The notes beneath the pieces are model-generated. The model was not told the DNA's origin. It ran no database searches and saw only the letters and a program-made list of their open reading frames with translations. A stretch of DNA of 64,000 bases from Trichopria drosophilae. Lineage: Eukaryota > Arthropoda > Insecta > Hymenoptera > Diapriidae. A program made the position numbers and the translations under genes. The stretch is from NCBI GenBank assembly GCA_030407085.1, contig CM059585.1, positions 120,137,001 to 120,201,000 on the forward strand, written 5' to 3'. Positions 24,140 through 35,507 of the stretch are shown one piece after another. Every line of letters starts with the position of its first letter. Position 1 is the first letter of the stretch.

Positions 24140-25058
24140 CATATAATGATAACACAGGACCACACAAAAAGTTTGTTTTGAGATAACTTGAATCAGGAAT
24201 AGTGGATCTTATAGATTTTTAGCCGCTGAAAAAGAATTCGTTATTAGATTTGGCCCATCAAGTCAGGATTTTAAGATATGTGATCCGAAAAATACTCAAA
24301 AATATAGGTACTTTTTGGCAATTTAAGGTTAGGATATATGAAAACTCTGACACGATGAGTTAACTTGGACAAAGAATTCGTTGTCAGACCAAAAATCTAT
24401 AAGATCCTCCACTTCTGATTCAAGTTGTGTAAAAAAAAAACGCGGTCTTGTGTTATTTTTTTCGTGATGTATAAAACAATTTTTTAGGGGAGATAACTTC
24501 AATCAGAGATACTGGATCTTATATATATATATTTAGTCGCCGATAATAAATCAGGTGTCCAATTTGACCAGTGAGGTCAGACATTTCAAAAAGGACACTT
24601 TTGGCTATTTTTCGGAACAGATATCTTGAAATCCTGACGTGATGGGCCAATTTGGGTAACAAATTCGTTGTCAGCGGCCAAAAATTTATAGGATCCCCTA
24701 CTTCTGATTCAAGTTATCTCCCCTAAAAAATTGTTTTATACTTCACGAAAAAAAGACCATGTTTTTTTGACACAACTTGAATCAGAAGAGGAGGATCTTA
24801 TAGATCTTTGGTCGCTGAAAACGAATTCTTTGTCCAAGTTAACTCATCGTGTCAGAGTTTTCACATATCCTAACCTTAAATTACCAAAAAGTATAATTTT
24901 GTATATTTTTCGAATCACGTATCTTAAAATCCTGACGTGATGAGCCAAATCTAATAACAGATTCGTTTTCAGCGGCCAAAAATCTATAAGATCCACTATT
25001 CCTGATTCAAGTTATCTCGAAACAAATTTTTGTTGTAGTCCTGTGTAATTTGTATCAT
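24140..25058. mobile_element. Palindromic element with internal repeats
   Basis: AACACAGGAC at the left pairs with GTCCTGTGT near the right end. The block AACTTGAATCAGGAATAGTG is mirrored near 24990-25010, and TTATAGAT ... GAATTCGTT modules recur four times in alternating orientation. About 920 bp, non-coding; the 69-codon frame at 24731-24940 is an arm translation. Terminal motif and target site not resolved. Confidence 0.65.
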
Positions 25059-28000
25059 TTCGATGCATTTATTGCGATGAAAACAAGCGTGAAAGTAAAA
25101 AATATCCCTAAAAAAATTGTTTTTCATCGTTACACCCTCTGTAAATTTTTTATTTCAATTTTTTTGTCATTTTTAATAACGCCATCTGAAAGTTCACAAA
25201 ATTTTGCATACGGAACGGCACATTTTTTATATTTTCTCTAATGTTCATTAAAAGTAAGACCTCTAAAAGGCGCGGTCAGAGAGCATTTGTTGATAGGCTA
25301 ATTAATAAATGGCTTATATCTCAGATAATATCAATAATACGAGAAAAGTGATACAAAGGTTTTTTATTCTAGTTAAATAGACGATCATTCTTTATTGAAA
25401 CTTTTTTTACTACTCCTCTTTTAAGATGCGTCTATTCAAACAATTAAATTGTTAATTACAATTAACTTACCACTTTTTTCAATATTTTGCCGACATATTC
25501 GGATTCCGGAGGTCAAAATCTATAAGAACATTTAGGACGTAAAGTTCAAATCAAGTTTTTTACAATAAAACAATCATAAACTAAAATTCATTTCATTTTT
25601 ATGTGAATTCGTGAGGTCATTGTTACAAAAATAGTTTTTAAATAAGCTACAACATTTTTAATTAACTTTTAGGTAGCCTGTGAATGTTCCCAAATACCAA
25701 TAGCGCCATGCCGTCAGTTTAATTACTGACATTTTATGCCATAAACAAATAATTTAAACAATATTTCTTCTTCCAAAACTACTCTAAATATTCTAAAATA
25801 CATAAAATAACTTACTCTTATTCCATTTAACTAAATGATATAAAAAATACATTTAAAATCATATTCTTATTCACACTAAAAAAAAACTAATAAATACTAA
25901 ACAAATATTCGGAATTTTAAATTTGTATTTTAAAAATTAATTTAAAAAAAGAAATAACAAATGAATGAAATCGAAACTTGCAATAAAGAAAACAATTTGC
26001 TAAATTATTTTAAAAATACGACAAAATTTGCATATATTTAAATAAAAACTATTTTTAATAAAATAGCATTTTTTAGATATTTTAAATTATTCGAATATTC
26101 CAAATTCTGAAATATATTAAGATTGATAAATCGGTAAAACTTTAAGGAACATGAAAAACGATGTTAACTTTCAGTAACAAAAGTTTAATTTCTTTTTATT
26201 GATAAAAAAGATGGACACGATGTTTTCTCCATTTTTTTCAAATAAAAATTATTTTATTTAATCCTTCTATATCCTTATTTTAAATTTCCTCAAATTTTTT
26301 GGTTAAGAAAGAAATTTTCACTAGAGAACAATGCAAACTTCTGTTTGCCACATTTTGCAAATAAAGCTTAGGTGTGAAATCCCCACGGAATTTGGTACTC
26401 TTGGTTCCCAAAATGGATATAAGCTTCACCTAGCTCAGTACTGGATCGACCGATACGTGCCTTAAAGAAAGGATTTGCTTGAATCCTCTCTACAGATTCT
26501 GGATTTTATTGCAGCTGCATATACGCAGGCAAATGCTTGGACGTGTATCTCTCGATTTACAAAAGTAGTAATTAGCTTCGTGTCGAGAGGAAAATAAGAA
26601 TGTCCTTCAAACAAAATTGCAAAATGTTTCGGTGTGGAAAATCCAATCCTTGAAATTACGTCGAAACATCTGTTGTGGTGTGTGCGAAAAATTCAAAACA
26701 CGTGTTTCCAATCTTCTGTATTGTTATTTTATCCTAAACACATGTAGTCGATACATTCGTCACGTGACGAATACTCCTCTTATTTTAACGCGACTCTTCG
26801 TACTCTTCACTAAAGCGGTGGGAAATGTTGCTTCCCGAATTGTGAGTCGAAATATCAGTTGAGTAATCAGAGAGAAAATATGGAAAGCAGTTAAAATAAA
26901 GGAATTATTAAATGTAGTGGTTAAAATAAGAGATCCTATCGCAGTTTATGTTCGGAGTCAATCCGTTACTGATGGGAATAATGCCAAACACGTGTTTCCA
27001 ATCTTCTGCAGTTGTTATTTCATCCTAAACATATGGAGCCGATACATATATTCCATAATGAATATATAACTATTACCTATTCCTTGTTTATTTTAATAAA
27101 TAAAACAAAATTAATGCTGAATTTAAACAAAAATTAAAAATAAATATTTAGTGATTGTGAATAAAAAATCCTTCTTGTTTTCTGTGATTTTTTGTAATTT
27201 TTCGAAAAATTTTAGTTTTGTGCGATTTTTGAACGACCATAATTTACTGCAATTTTTTTTTAAATTGCAAAACATAAAAACGGATCGGATTTTTTATATT
27301 AATAATCATTCTGTAGATAGTATAGTTATTAGGATAAAGAGACGCTTTAAAATAAGAGAAGGAGCATTGTATGTTAGGTATAGGATTACCGCCACATATG
27401 TTTCACATAAAATGACGTTAAAAACACGTGTTTTTTCTTTTTCTGTTCTTCTTTTTGCAAGCAAATGATGAACAAAATACTTGGAAATCATTGTATTTTT
27501 GCAAATTGATTTTTAAGCTTGGGAAAAGGATAAAATAACCAAAAGAAACGCTATTTTCTGATTTAACCTTTTTTTTAATGGTTTATGGTTCCCTTACCAT
27601 ATTTTACACGTCTAAAGCCAATCTAAATCGCTCACTCGATACTGTAATAAACTTAAAATAAATACGATAAACATACTTTACAAAATTGCCCGTAAACACA
27701 AAATGGCGACCGCAATGACAATTGTCTTTTTAAAACTTTAAAAACTGTAAAATTTAGAAAAATTGGCAAAGAACACCTACATTATTTCATATGTCTTTTA
27801 AAACATTTTTTTTTTAAATCGGAAAATTAAAATTAAAAAAAGTCATCTTTCAAAATTGCGAATTTTTATTAACCAATTATAAGGTATTTTTTTATAAACT
27901 CACTACAGTTTAAAAACCATATTAATTAAAATTAATTATTATTAATATCTATTGTTAAACTGTAATATTACCATATACAATCTCCCTATTTTTTTTGTTT

Positions 28001-28494
28001 TTTTTTATGAATACTGAATGCGTTTGTGATGACCAATGAAAAATTAATCACGCGATAAACTCATAAATATATGGTTATCACGAATGATTTTACCATTCTG
28101 ACTAGTAACAATTTTTACAAGAGCATTTGAATGTCATAAACGTTTACGCGTCTGCACTAAAAAATTCCTGCAACCTAGTTACATTTGTCTCCGCTAGGCG
28201 CGTATACGATGCTCGTAATTGTGCTTGTGCTCCATTGTGGCTCCCGTTATAGAAATGTGTTTTCAATACCCCCTTTCAAAATCAGATGAAATGACAATCT
28301 GAAATAGTGCATCTAGTGTGTAAACAATCTAATGCTGAAGCAAACATTTCGATTTTTTAAAATTTTATCTAAATGTCTTCGATAAAGAACAAAAATACAG
28401 CAAACATAGAGAAATTATTATAAGCTAAAACAAATTAAACAAAAAAAAAAACACGCAAGTAAAAATACCACTTTATTATGATAAACATATTACA
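25059..28494. other. Gene desert; one ~290-bp duplication
   Basis: No gene found. The phrase AACACGTGTTTCCAATCTTC occurs near 26697 and again near 26987, both followed by TTGTTATTT and ATCCTAAACA, so about 70 bp are conserved in two copies 290 bp apart. Frames of 61-105 codons are low-complexity AT translations. Confidence 0.45.
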
Positions 28495-29770
28495 TTAACC
28501 CATTAACGCCTGAAATGACAATTTTTATACTTCATTTTCAATCAAGTATTTCGTATCAAAATCAAAGTTGAAAACAATTGAGAGGTACGTATCCTACTGT
28601 TTTCGAGGTCGCTCGTCAAGATTCCGAGGTCAAAATTGAGTTTCAGCCATCAGTCATTCCAATATGACGCCGAATATCAAAAAAATTGGGAATTTTTTAT
28701 ACTTATCATTTTTTTCGAGCTATTAGAATATTGGGATTCTATTGAAACTCTCAACAAAGGTGAACAAAATACTTCAATTTTAAGGAAAAATTTTACTTTT
28801 ATACCCTACATCATTCTAATGACCTCAAAATGGTGTCAACAATGAAAATGTCTTTGAGAAATTTCTGGACGCTCTAACTCAAAAACTACAAACTTTAACA
28901 AAAAAATGCCCAGAATGAAAAGTTCTTAAAATTCATCAAGCGATATAGTAGAATTTTTTCAAAATTTTTTGATTACATTTTGAGACATTTTTTTTCAAAA
29001 TTGTAATTTATTTACAAAAAATTCTGAAAAAAATTTAGTGTATTCTCTGATGAATTCTAAGAGTTATTTGTTATTTGCAATTTTTTCGAAAAGTTAATAG
29101 TTTTCGAGGAAATGAATTTCAAATATAATTTAGGATTTTTTCCCCCAAAAAACTATCAACTTTTGGAAAAAATTGCAAAGAACAAAAAAGCTCGTAGAAT
29201 TCATAAGTGAATACACCAAATTTCTTTCAGAATTTTTCATAAATAAATTATGATTTTGAAAAAAATGTTGAAAAAAAATTTCTCAAAATGTCATCACAAA
29301 AATCTGAAAAAAATCCACTATATTTCCCGATTAATTCTAAGAACTTTTCATTCTTAGCATTTTTTTATAACAGCATGTAATTTTTTAGTTAGAACGTTCA
29401 GAAATTTTCATTGTTGACGCCATTTTGAGGTCGTTACAATGATGTGGGGTATAAAAGTAAAATTTTTCCTTAAAATTGAAGTATTTTGTTCACCTTTGTT
29501 CAGAGTTTCAATAGAATCCCAATATTCTAATAGCTCGAAAAAAATTGATAGACATAAATAATTACCAATTTTTTGGAATTTTTTTAAAAGTTCGGCGCCA
29601 TATTGGAATTCCTGATGGCTGAAACTCAATTTCGACCTCGGAATCTTGAAGAGCGACCTCCAAAACAATAGAATATGTACCTTTCAATTGTTTTCAACTT
29701 TAATTTTGATATGAAATACTTGATTGATAATGAAGTATAAAAAATGCCATTTCTGGCGTTAATGGGTTAA
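28495..29770. mobile_element. 1.27-kb palindromic TTAA element D (same family as B)
   Basis: TTAA|CCCATTAACGCCTGAAATG and the right-hand complement ending GGCGTTAATGGG|TTAA; element 28499-29766. Closely similar to element B over both arms (shared TTTCGTATCAAAATCAAAGT and many others). Full palindrome. The 69- and 86-codon frames on opposite strands are the two arms of the same hairpin. Confidence 0.85.
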
Positions 29771-31842
29771 TTATTCTATATATCAATATTTTCCCATATC
29801 TGGAGTTTTCATGTAATATGAAAAATTTTTGTTCTGGAATAATGCAAATTGTTATTCAATAATGAAACGTTAATATTCTTTTTCCTATTTTTTTAAAGAT
29901 ATCTCCCTATAAAATTTCTCTCAGAGTGGACTTTACGGATAAAAAGGTAAGCATACTTTGCATTTCTTTCTTGCAGTTTTTGAGAATTTGGACTTTCCGA
30001 ATTAGTAAAAAAAAAAAACAAAACATTCTAAAAACAATTTGAGCGTATTCTTTGACCAATACTAAGAAATTGTTGTACTACGAAAATGTTCACTAATAAA
30101 ATGTTAAAATATTAATATTTGCCAAACCTATTTTTTTTTTGCATTTTCGAGATCTGTTTTCGATTTTTCGGTTTAAAAAGACTCTTAGAAAGATTGTTAA
30201 GGTTTTTTTTGCATAATCACTTTTTATCACGCGTTTTCCCAATGGATTCAAATGTTTAAAAAATCTCTATTCACTGGTTGCTAATGGATGTACTTAATCG
30301 GTGGACCTGAGAATTATACTAATCAATAGTGAAGGAAGATATTTTTTAGTTTATATGACGGTATCAAAATGGCGGTCAAAAGACGAAATTTTCCAAAATT
30401 CGCGTTATAAAGGTAATTGTTCCACCTAAATGCCACAATGAAAAGAACGAAGTAACAATTAAGGTTATTCATGTAATCGACATCTTGCATTATGCACACT
30501 TTTTAGTTATGGTATAATAAAGACATTATACAAATTCAATATGGCGGCCGAAATATTATAACGTACACTAAAACTCCCCATTAAGCACAAATTAAAAAAA
30601 TTATTACCTTATTACTTCTCAAATGACCTCATGCTCATTATACTTATAGCATATAAGAAGTAATATAAAAGGATTCTTTTTCGGTACTTTAGCCGTAAAA
30701 TCCGATTTTACGGCCTACTTTCAGTCCGTAAAATGACATTTTACGGATCACGTGTAACATGAATCTGTGCTGTCAAAAATATAACCCATACGGACTAAAT
30801 GCAGACCTCGAAATCGAATTTTTACAACTTTCAATAAGATTTTACGGCCTTGTATCGAAAAATACTATTTTAACAAATTTATTTATGATAATTGTAAATT
30901 AGCACGTATAAAATTATTAGTAAATAAGTGCCCAGTATTATAAAATGTATTCAAATATTCAAATATAAATGCATTTCGATGCATGAGAATTTTGAAAATT
31001 TGAAAAGTTGAAAATATCAAAGTTCTATAAAATAGCTTAAATCTTGGAAATTTCGAAGATTTTATAATTTTGAAAGTCATTCCCACTTAAATAGAATTAA
31101 TTTTGATTTTTCTTTTCTTACATTTTCTTAAGTGAAAGTAATCATAATTTTTTTTTTTTTTTTTTTTTTTTGTAGTAGTTTAATCTTGTATTTTTGAATA
31201 AGTTCTTGATGTTTCATTCCCACTTGATCCGAATGACGTTTCATTGTTCCTCTATTCGTGTAAATCAAACAATTGTTTTAAGAACGAAATGACGGATCTA
31301 AAATGGACATCAAAATGTCGACACATTACAAAAACGCATTATTTTTCATTTATAAGATGATCAGTCCATTTAATGCCATAATACTAAACAAAATGTAACA
31401 GCAAACAAAAATCGATTTAAATAGATTTAGATTTTGAATTATTTTGAATTATTTTGAATTCTTTGGAATTCACTTTTTGAAACTCTGGCGAATAATTGAC
31501 GAAAGTTTGTGAATATATCCACTGCGAGTTTTCATTATATCTTACAAGTATTAGTTTAGGATTATTTAAAAAAAAATAATTTAACCTCCATTTTGGAACC
31601 AAAATTTCGCTTAATGACCCCCATAATGCATACATAACCTTTCTTTTTCATTCATATGAATTAAAAAATTATAAGTAAGGAGAAGGCGTTCAAAATTATT
31701 AATGGATGATATTTTCAATACATCTGCATATATTGAATACAATTTGGAATATAGAAAGATTGGAAAATGTTCAGAAAGTGAATTCAAAGATTGAGCACAT
31801 AATTATTATTACATAATATTTTTCAATCTATTTCGTTTACGG
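29771..31842. other. Repeat-rich intergenic DNA
   Basis: No gene. A small cluster of CCGTAAAATC/GATTTTACGG inverted repeats at 30690-30850, a run of about 27 T at 31146-31172, and GGCGGTC- or GGCGGCCG-containing repeat fragments near 30370 and 30545. The phrase TTTTCTTAAGTGAAAGTAAT at about 31125 recurs near 43990. Confidence 0.4.
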
Positions 31843-33427
31843 CCCAGAAAATGAAAATTCATTGAAGATCCATTGAAATTAATTCACTGCATCACTTCTG
31901 AATCCGTTTTCTTAGTTTCTGTAATGAATTTTAATGAGAAAATGTGTTTCAATGATTTTGAATAGGAAAATAGTGGAATGAAGAAATGATTTCGTTGAAT
32001 GAATTTCAATTGAAAAGTGCGAATAGAACAATTGCAAGTTGAACGAATTTCAATGAAAATATAGTTATATTTTCCGTGAATGAATTTGAATGGATAGTTA
32101 ATTATTACAGAACAACAAATTTAATGATTTTGTATAAAAAAAAGTTTAGATGAAAATGCAACTGATATGAATGAAATCGAATGGGTTTATTACCAGTAGC
32201 AAGGTTGGGAGGTAAATGATTTTTAATGGAAATAAAATATTTAAATGAAACAATCGTTCAAAAAATACCAAAAAGTTGGTTCTTTAGTAATTTTTGAAGA
32301 TGATTTTCAAAGACAATATAATAAAAACTGCAACAAAATTTTTTGACCCAAAACAATTTTTTCCTCGAAAAGAAATGGAATTTTTTAAAATCCATGCGTA
32401 ATTATTTCGGAAATAGGTTTTTATATTTACCAAACTTTTTTTTAATGTTTAAATTAATTTAGCGAATTTTAATGGGTCAAAGGAATTCGTTCTTGAGTAT
32501 AACTTTTGACGCGGAACTCAGTGGTGTTGGAATAAAAAATGGAACAAAATTTATTTTTTAAATTTAATTTCTTTAAATCCATCCGTAATTTAAAAAAAAT
32601 GTGTTTCTATGATCACCCAAATTTTTAAGAGTTTCAAATACATTTAGAAGAGAATAGTATGAAAAAAATCGAAATTAAAAATTACTGAATCAAATTTTCA
32701 ATATTTGAGTTTCATAAAAGCAATTCTAACAATTTTTTATGCTCTCTTAAATAAAAATAAAAGGAATTTGTCGAGAATTGACCGAGAATTTTCTGCAATA
32801 TCGGAAAATCATGTATTCCAGAAAATTCTCAGCCAATTCCCTCTTTAATTGTTATTGATTCTTTTTAGAAGATAGTAAACAATTGTTAGAATTGCTTTTA
32901 TGAAGCCCGAAACAAAAAAAAATTATTAGGAACTTTTCAATTTACATTTTTTTAGCTTTGATTACTAATGGTACCTCCTTAAGATAGTGTACTCTACTCT
33001 AAACGATTTTAATTAATAAATATAAATTATTCCAACTTTGTTAGGTATTGTGCCTGATTTACACCTTGAAAAAAACCATGGTATAACTAGAAAATTACTA
33101 CAATTTAAATGTTACCAATAATATTTCCTTTCTATGTGAGAAGATGTACCATAAAGTAAAATAATTAGAAAAATAAATATATAAAATGTCCAACCTTTTA
33201 TTAATACAAAATCATTAAAAAATGCAAAAGCCAATGAAATTGAATAAATTTGAATAATATAATAAGCACACACTGAAATCAATGATTTCAAAACAATAGA
33301 AAATCATTGGTTATAGCTCTGTTGAATAGATTTCTATTCATATTTAGTGATTGAGCAAACCAATTCAAATCTATTGAGATTCATTCAAAATCATTCAATG
33401 AATTTCAATGAATTTTCGTTTGCTGGG
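31843..33427. mobile_element. Non-autonomous DNA element, CCCAG ends
   Basis: Left end CCCAGAAAATGAAAATTCAT and right end complement ATGAATTTTCGTTTGCTGGG form inverted repeats of about 20 bp. Both subterminal zones are packed with AATTTCAATGAA/TTCAATTGAA-like repeats. About 1.6 kb, no coding frame. A further right-end-like fragment (TGAATTTTCGTTTTCTGGG) ends near 34059. Confidence 0.6.
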
Positions 33428-33451
33428 ATGGTATTGTGATTAACATATATT

Positions 33452-33614
33452 CCCAGACAGCAAAATAACAAAGAATTTAGAATGATTTCTCGAATGAACT
33501 TGTTCATAAAGATCTCATAATGACATCGTATTTAGGAAACCCTCAAAAGTGGGACATCTGACTTCTTTCAGAGCACATTTCATAATCATTCTTTTCTATT
33601 TTGTTGTCTGGGAT
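33452..33614. mobile_element. 160-bp MITE, TCCCAGACA ends
   Basis: Left TCCCAGACAGCAAAATAAC and right complement TATTTTGTTGTCTGGGA are inverted repeats of about 17 bp with few mismatches, followed by AAGAAT/ATTCTT. Flanked by TAT-rich sequence; the target duplication is ambiguous. Confidence 0.65.
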
Positions 33615-34844
33615 ATTACTACGTTGGGAATGAGACGTATTAAATTACTTAAAAATAGACAAATAAGTAAGAATTTTCTTTTCCGCAATTTTGTTTCTTA
33701 AGTGAAAGTAATTTTAATATAGGAGATCTTGGAATAAATCGAACTAAATTAAAATAGATGTTATTTGGCCTTCATTCCAGCACTGATTTTTGCTCGCGGA
33801 GTGATCATTACCTTAAAAACTGTAAAAGTACATAATTATATAAATTGAAAAATTTATTTATCATCGAACGAAAGAAAAGATACAATATGTATATTAAAAA
33901 TATACATATTGCATCTTTTTTGTGGTGTTTCATCTCATACTTAAAAATAGAATTCATTATAATACATTTTAATGGATTCAAAGTACGAATAGAAGTGGAT
34001 TAACATTTTTATTCTGATTAATTTTTGGGTACCATTGCAGTGAATTTTCGTTTTCTGGGTGGGATGTACCATAATTTTACGGCTTTTTTCCGTGAAAAAT
34101 GTACACGATTATTGGTAAACATTTTTTATTTACAAAAATATACTAATACAAGAAAATTAAAAAAAAAAACAATAAAAAAAAAATAAGCAGAAATAGAACC
34201 TTCAATATTTTAAAAACTTCGACAAAACGTCGACCAAAAAAAAGAAACTATTTTCTTACATTAATATTTTGGTCACCTTGATGATTCGCCATTTTGGTTG
34301 TGCCTTTTTTGTTTGGTTCGCGGTAGTTTAAAAAAAAAAAGAAAAATTATGCGTTATCAAAAAGGAGGGATTTCGTGCCATTTTGTATACCAAATTTCAT
34401 CCAAATTCAGCTATTTTTTGCATTTCTATCCTCCATTTTGGATCCGCTATTTTGAATTTTGCCATTTTTAGTACACAATCGAAATTGGGGACTTCCTCAA
34501 GCTTCTAGTACCGAGTTTCATAAAAATCCAGGCACTTTTCGGAATTCGTACTGTCATATTGGATCCGCCATTTTGTATTTGGAAAATGCGATGAGAGATG
34601 CGTCATCAACGACCCATAAAAACCCTATGTACAAATTTTTGTAAAATCGAAAAATATTGTTTATTTTCGTCCGCCATATTGGATCTGCCATTTTAAATAT
34701 GGGAAATCTGATAAGAGATTCGTAATCAGCTACTAATAATACCAGAATATACCAAAATTTATGGAAATGTCATAAAAATGTAGTTGGCAAAATTGAAGTA
34801 CATAGCCGAAATTTTTCGTCTTCGAGCCGTCATTTTGGACGTCG
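33615..34844. other. Intergenic with dispersed GGATCC repeats next to the Transib element
   Basis: No gene. From about 34385 to 34720 there are inverted copies of the dispersed unit (CCATATTGGATCTGCCATTT and variants). A short hairpin of TATGTATATTAAAAATATACATA type lies at 33886-33912. Confidence 0.45.
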
Positions 34845-34893
34845 CACAGTGGGGCAAAGTCCCCATTTCGTGGCCAAAAATCGCAAATGACCT
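34845..34893 (+). repeat. Left terminal inverted repeat of the Transib-like element
   Basis: CACAGTG (34845-34851), GGGC, a variable stretch, then TGGCCAAAAATCGCAAATGA (34871-34890). The right end shows the same blocks at the same distances. CCAAAAATC at 34874-34882, 22 nt from the heptamer, matches 7 of 9 bases of the V(D)J nonamer consensus ACAAAAACC. Confidence 0.85.
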
Positions 34894-35310
34894 ATATGAG
34901 GGTTTTTGGGGTCGCTGATTACGAATCTGAGGTCAGATTTGAAAAATTCAAAATGGCGGATCCAATATGGCGGACTAAAAATTCGAATTTCTATTAATTT
35001 GACTGAATATGGTTACTCGGGGGGTTTTGGGGGTCGCTGATTATGAATCTGATGTCCGATTTTGTAAATTCAAAATGGCGGATCCAAAATGGCGGACTAA
35101 AAATTCTAATTTTTATTAATTTGACTGAAAATGGTTACTCGGGGGGTTTTGGGGGTCGCTGATTATGAATCTGATGTCCGATTTTGTAAATTCAAAATGG
35201 CGGATCCAAAATGGCGGACGAATGTGCGAAAATATTCTTTAACTGAAACGAAATTACTCATTTACGGATTTTTGGGGTCGCTGATTACGAGTCCGCAGTT
35301 AGATTTTAAA
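34880..35310. repeat. Subterminal tandem array inside the Transib-like element
   Basis: Four units of about 120-125 bp with GTCGCTGATTATGAATCTGA, TGTCCGATTTTGTAAATTC and AAAATGGCGGATCCAAAATG in order. Units 2 and 3 are nearly identical; units 1 and 4 are diverged. The same unit occurs outside the element in this window. Confidence 0.85.
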
Positions 35311-35475
35311 AATTGATAATAGCGGAAGTACATTATGAAAGTAAATGGTAATAATACGCACAAATAAGTAAAATTTATATGTCGGCTTTTTGGTAGTGAA
35401 ATTGAAGGAACTGGAAGAATGTCGGGATGTACTTGTAATCCAAAACTACAAAACTTCAAATGAAAAAATAATGCA

Positions 35476-35481
35476 TTTATT
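35476..35481 (-). terminator. Candidate poly(A) signal of the transposase gene
   Basis: AATAAA on the minus strand, 27 nt beyond the stop codon and before the subterminal array. Confidence 0.5.
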
Positions 35482-35507
35482 ATTATGTAATTCTGATGTA
35501 CAAAAAT

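Noticed and set aside
19507..29770. CRISPR-like or satellite array
   Set aside because: The repeats are mirrored, not direct with spacers, and the ends have TTAA/CCC transposon features.
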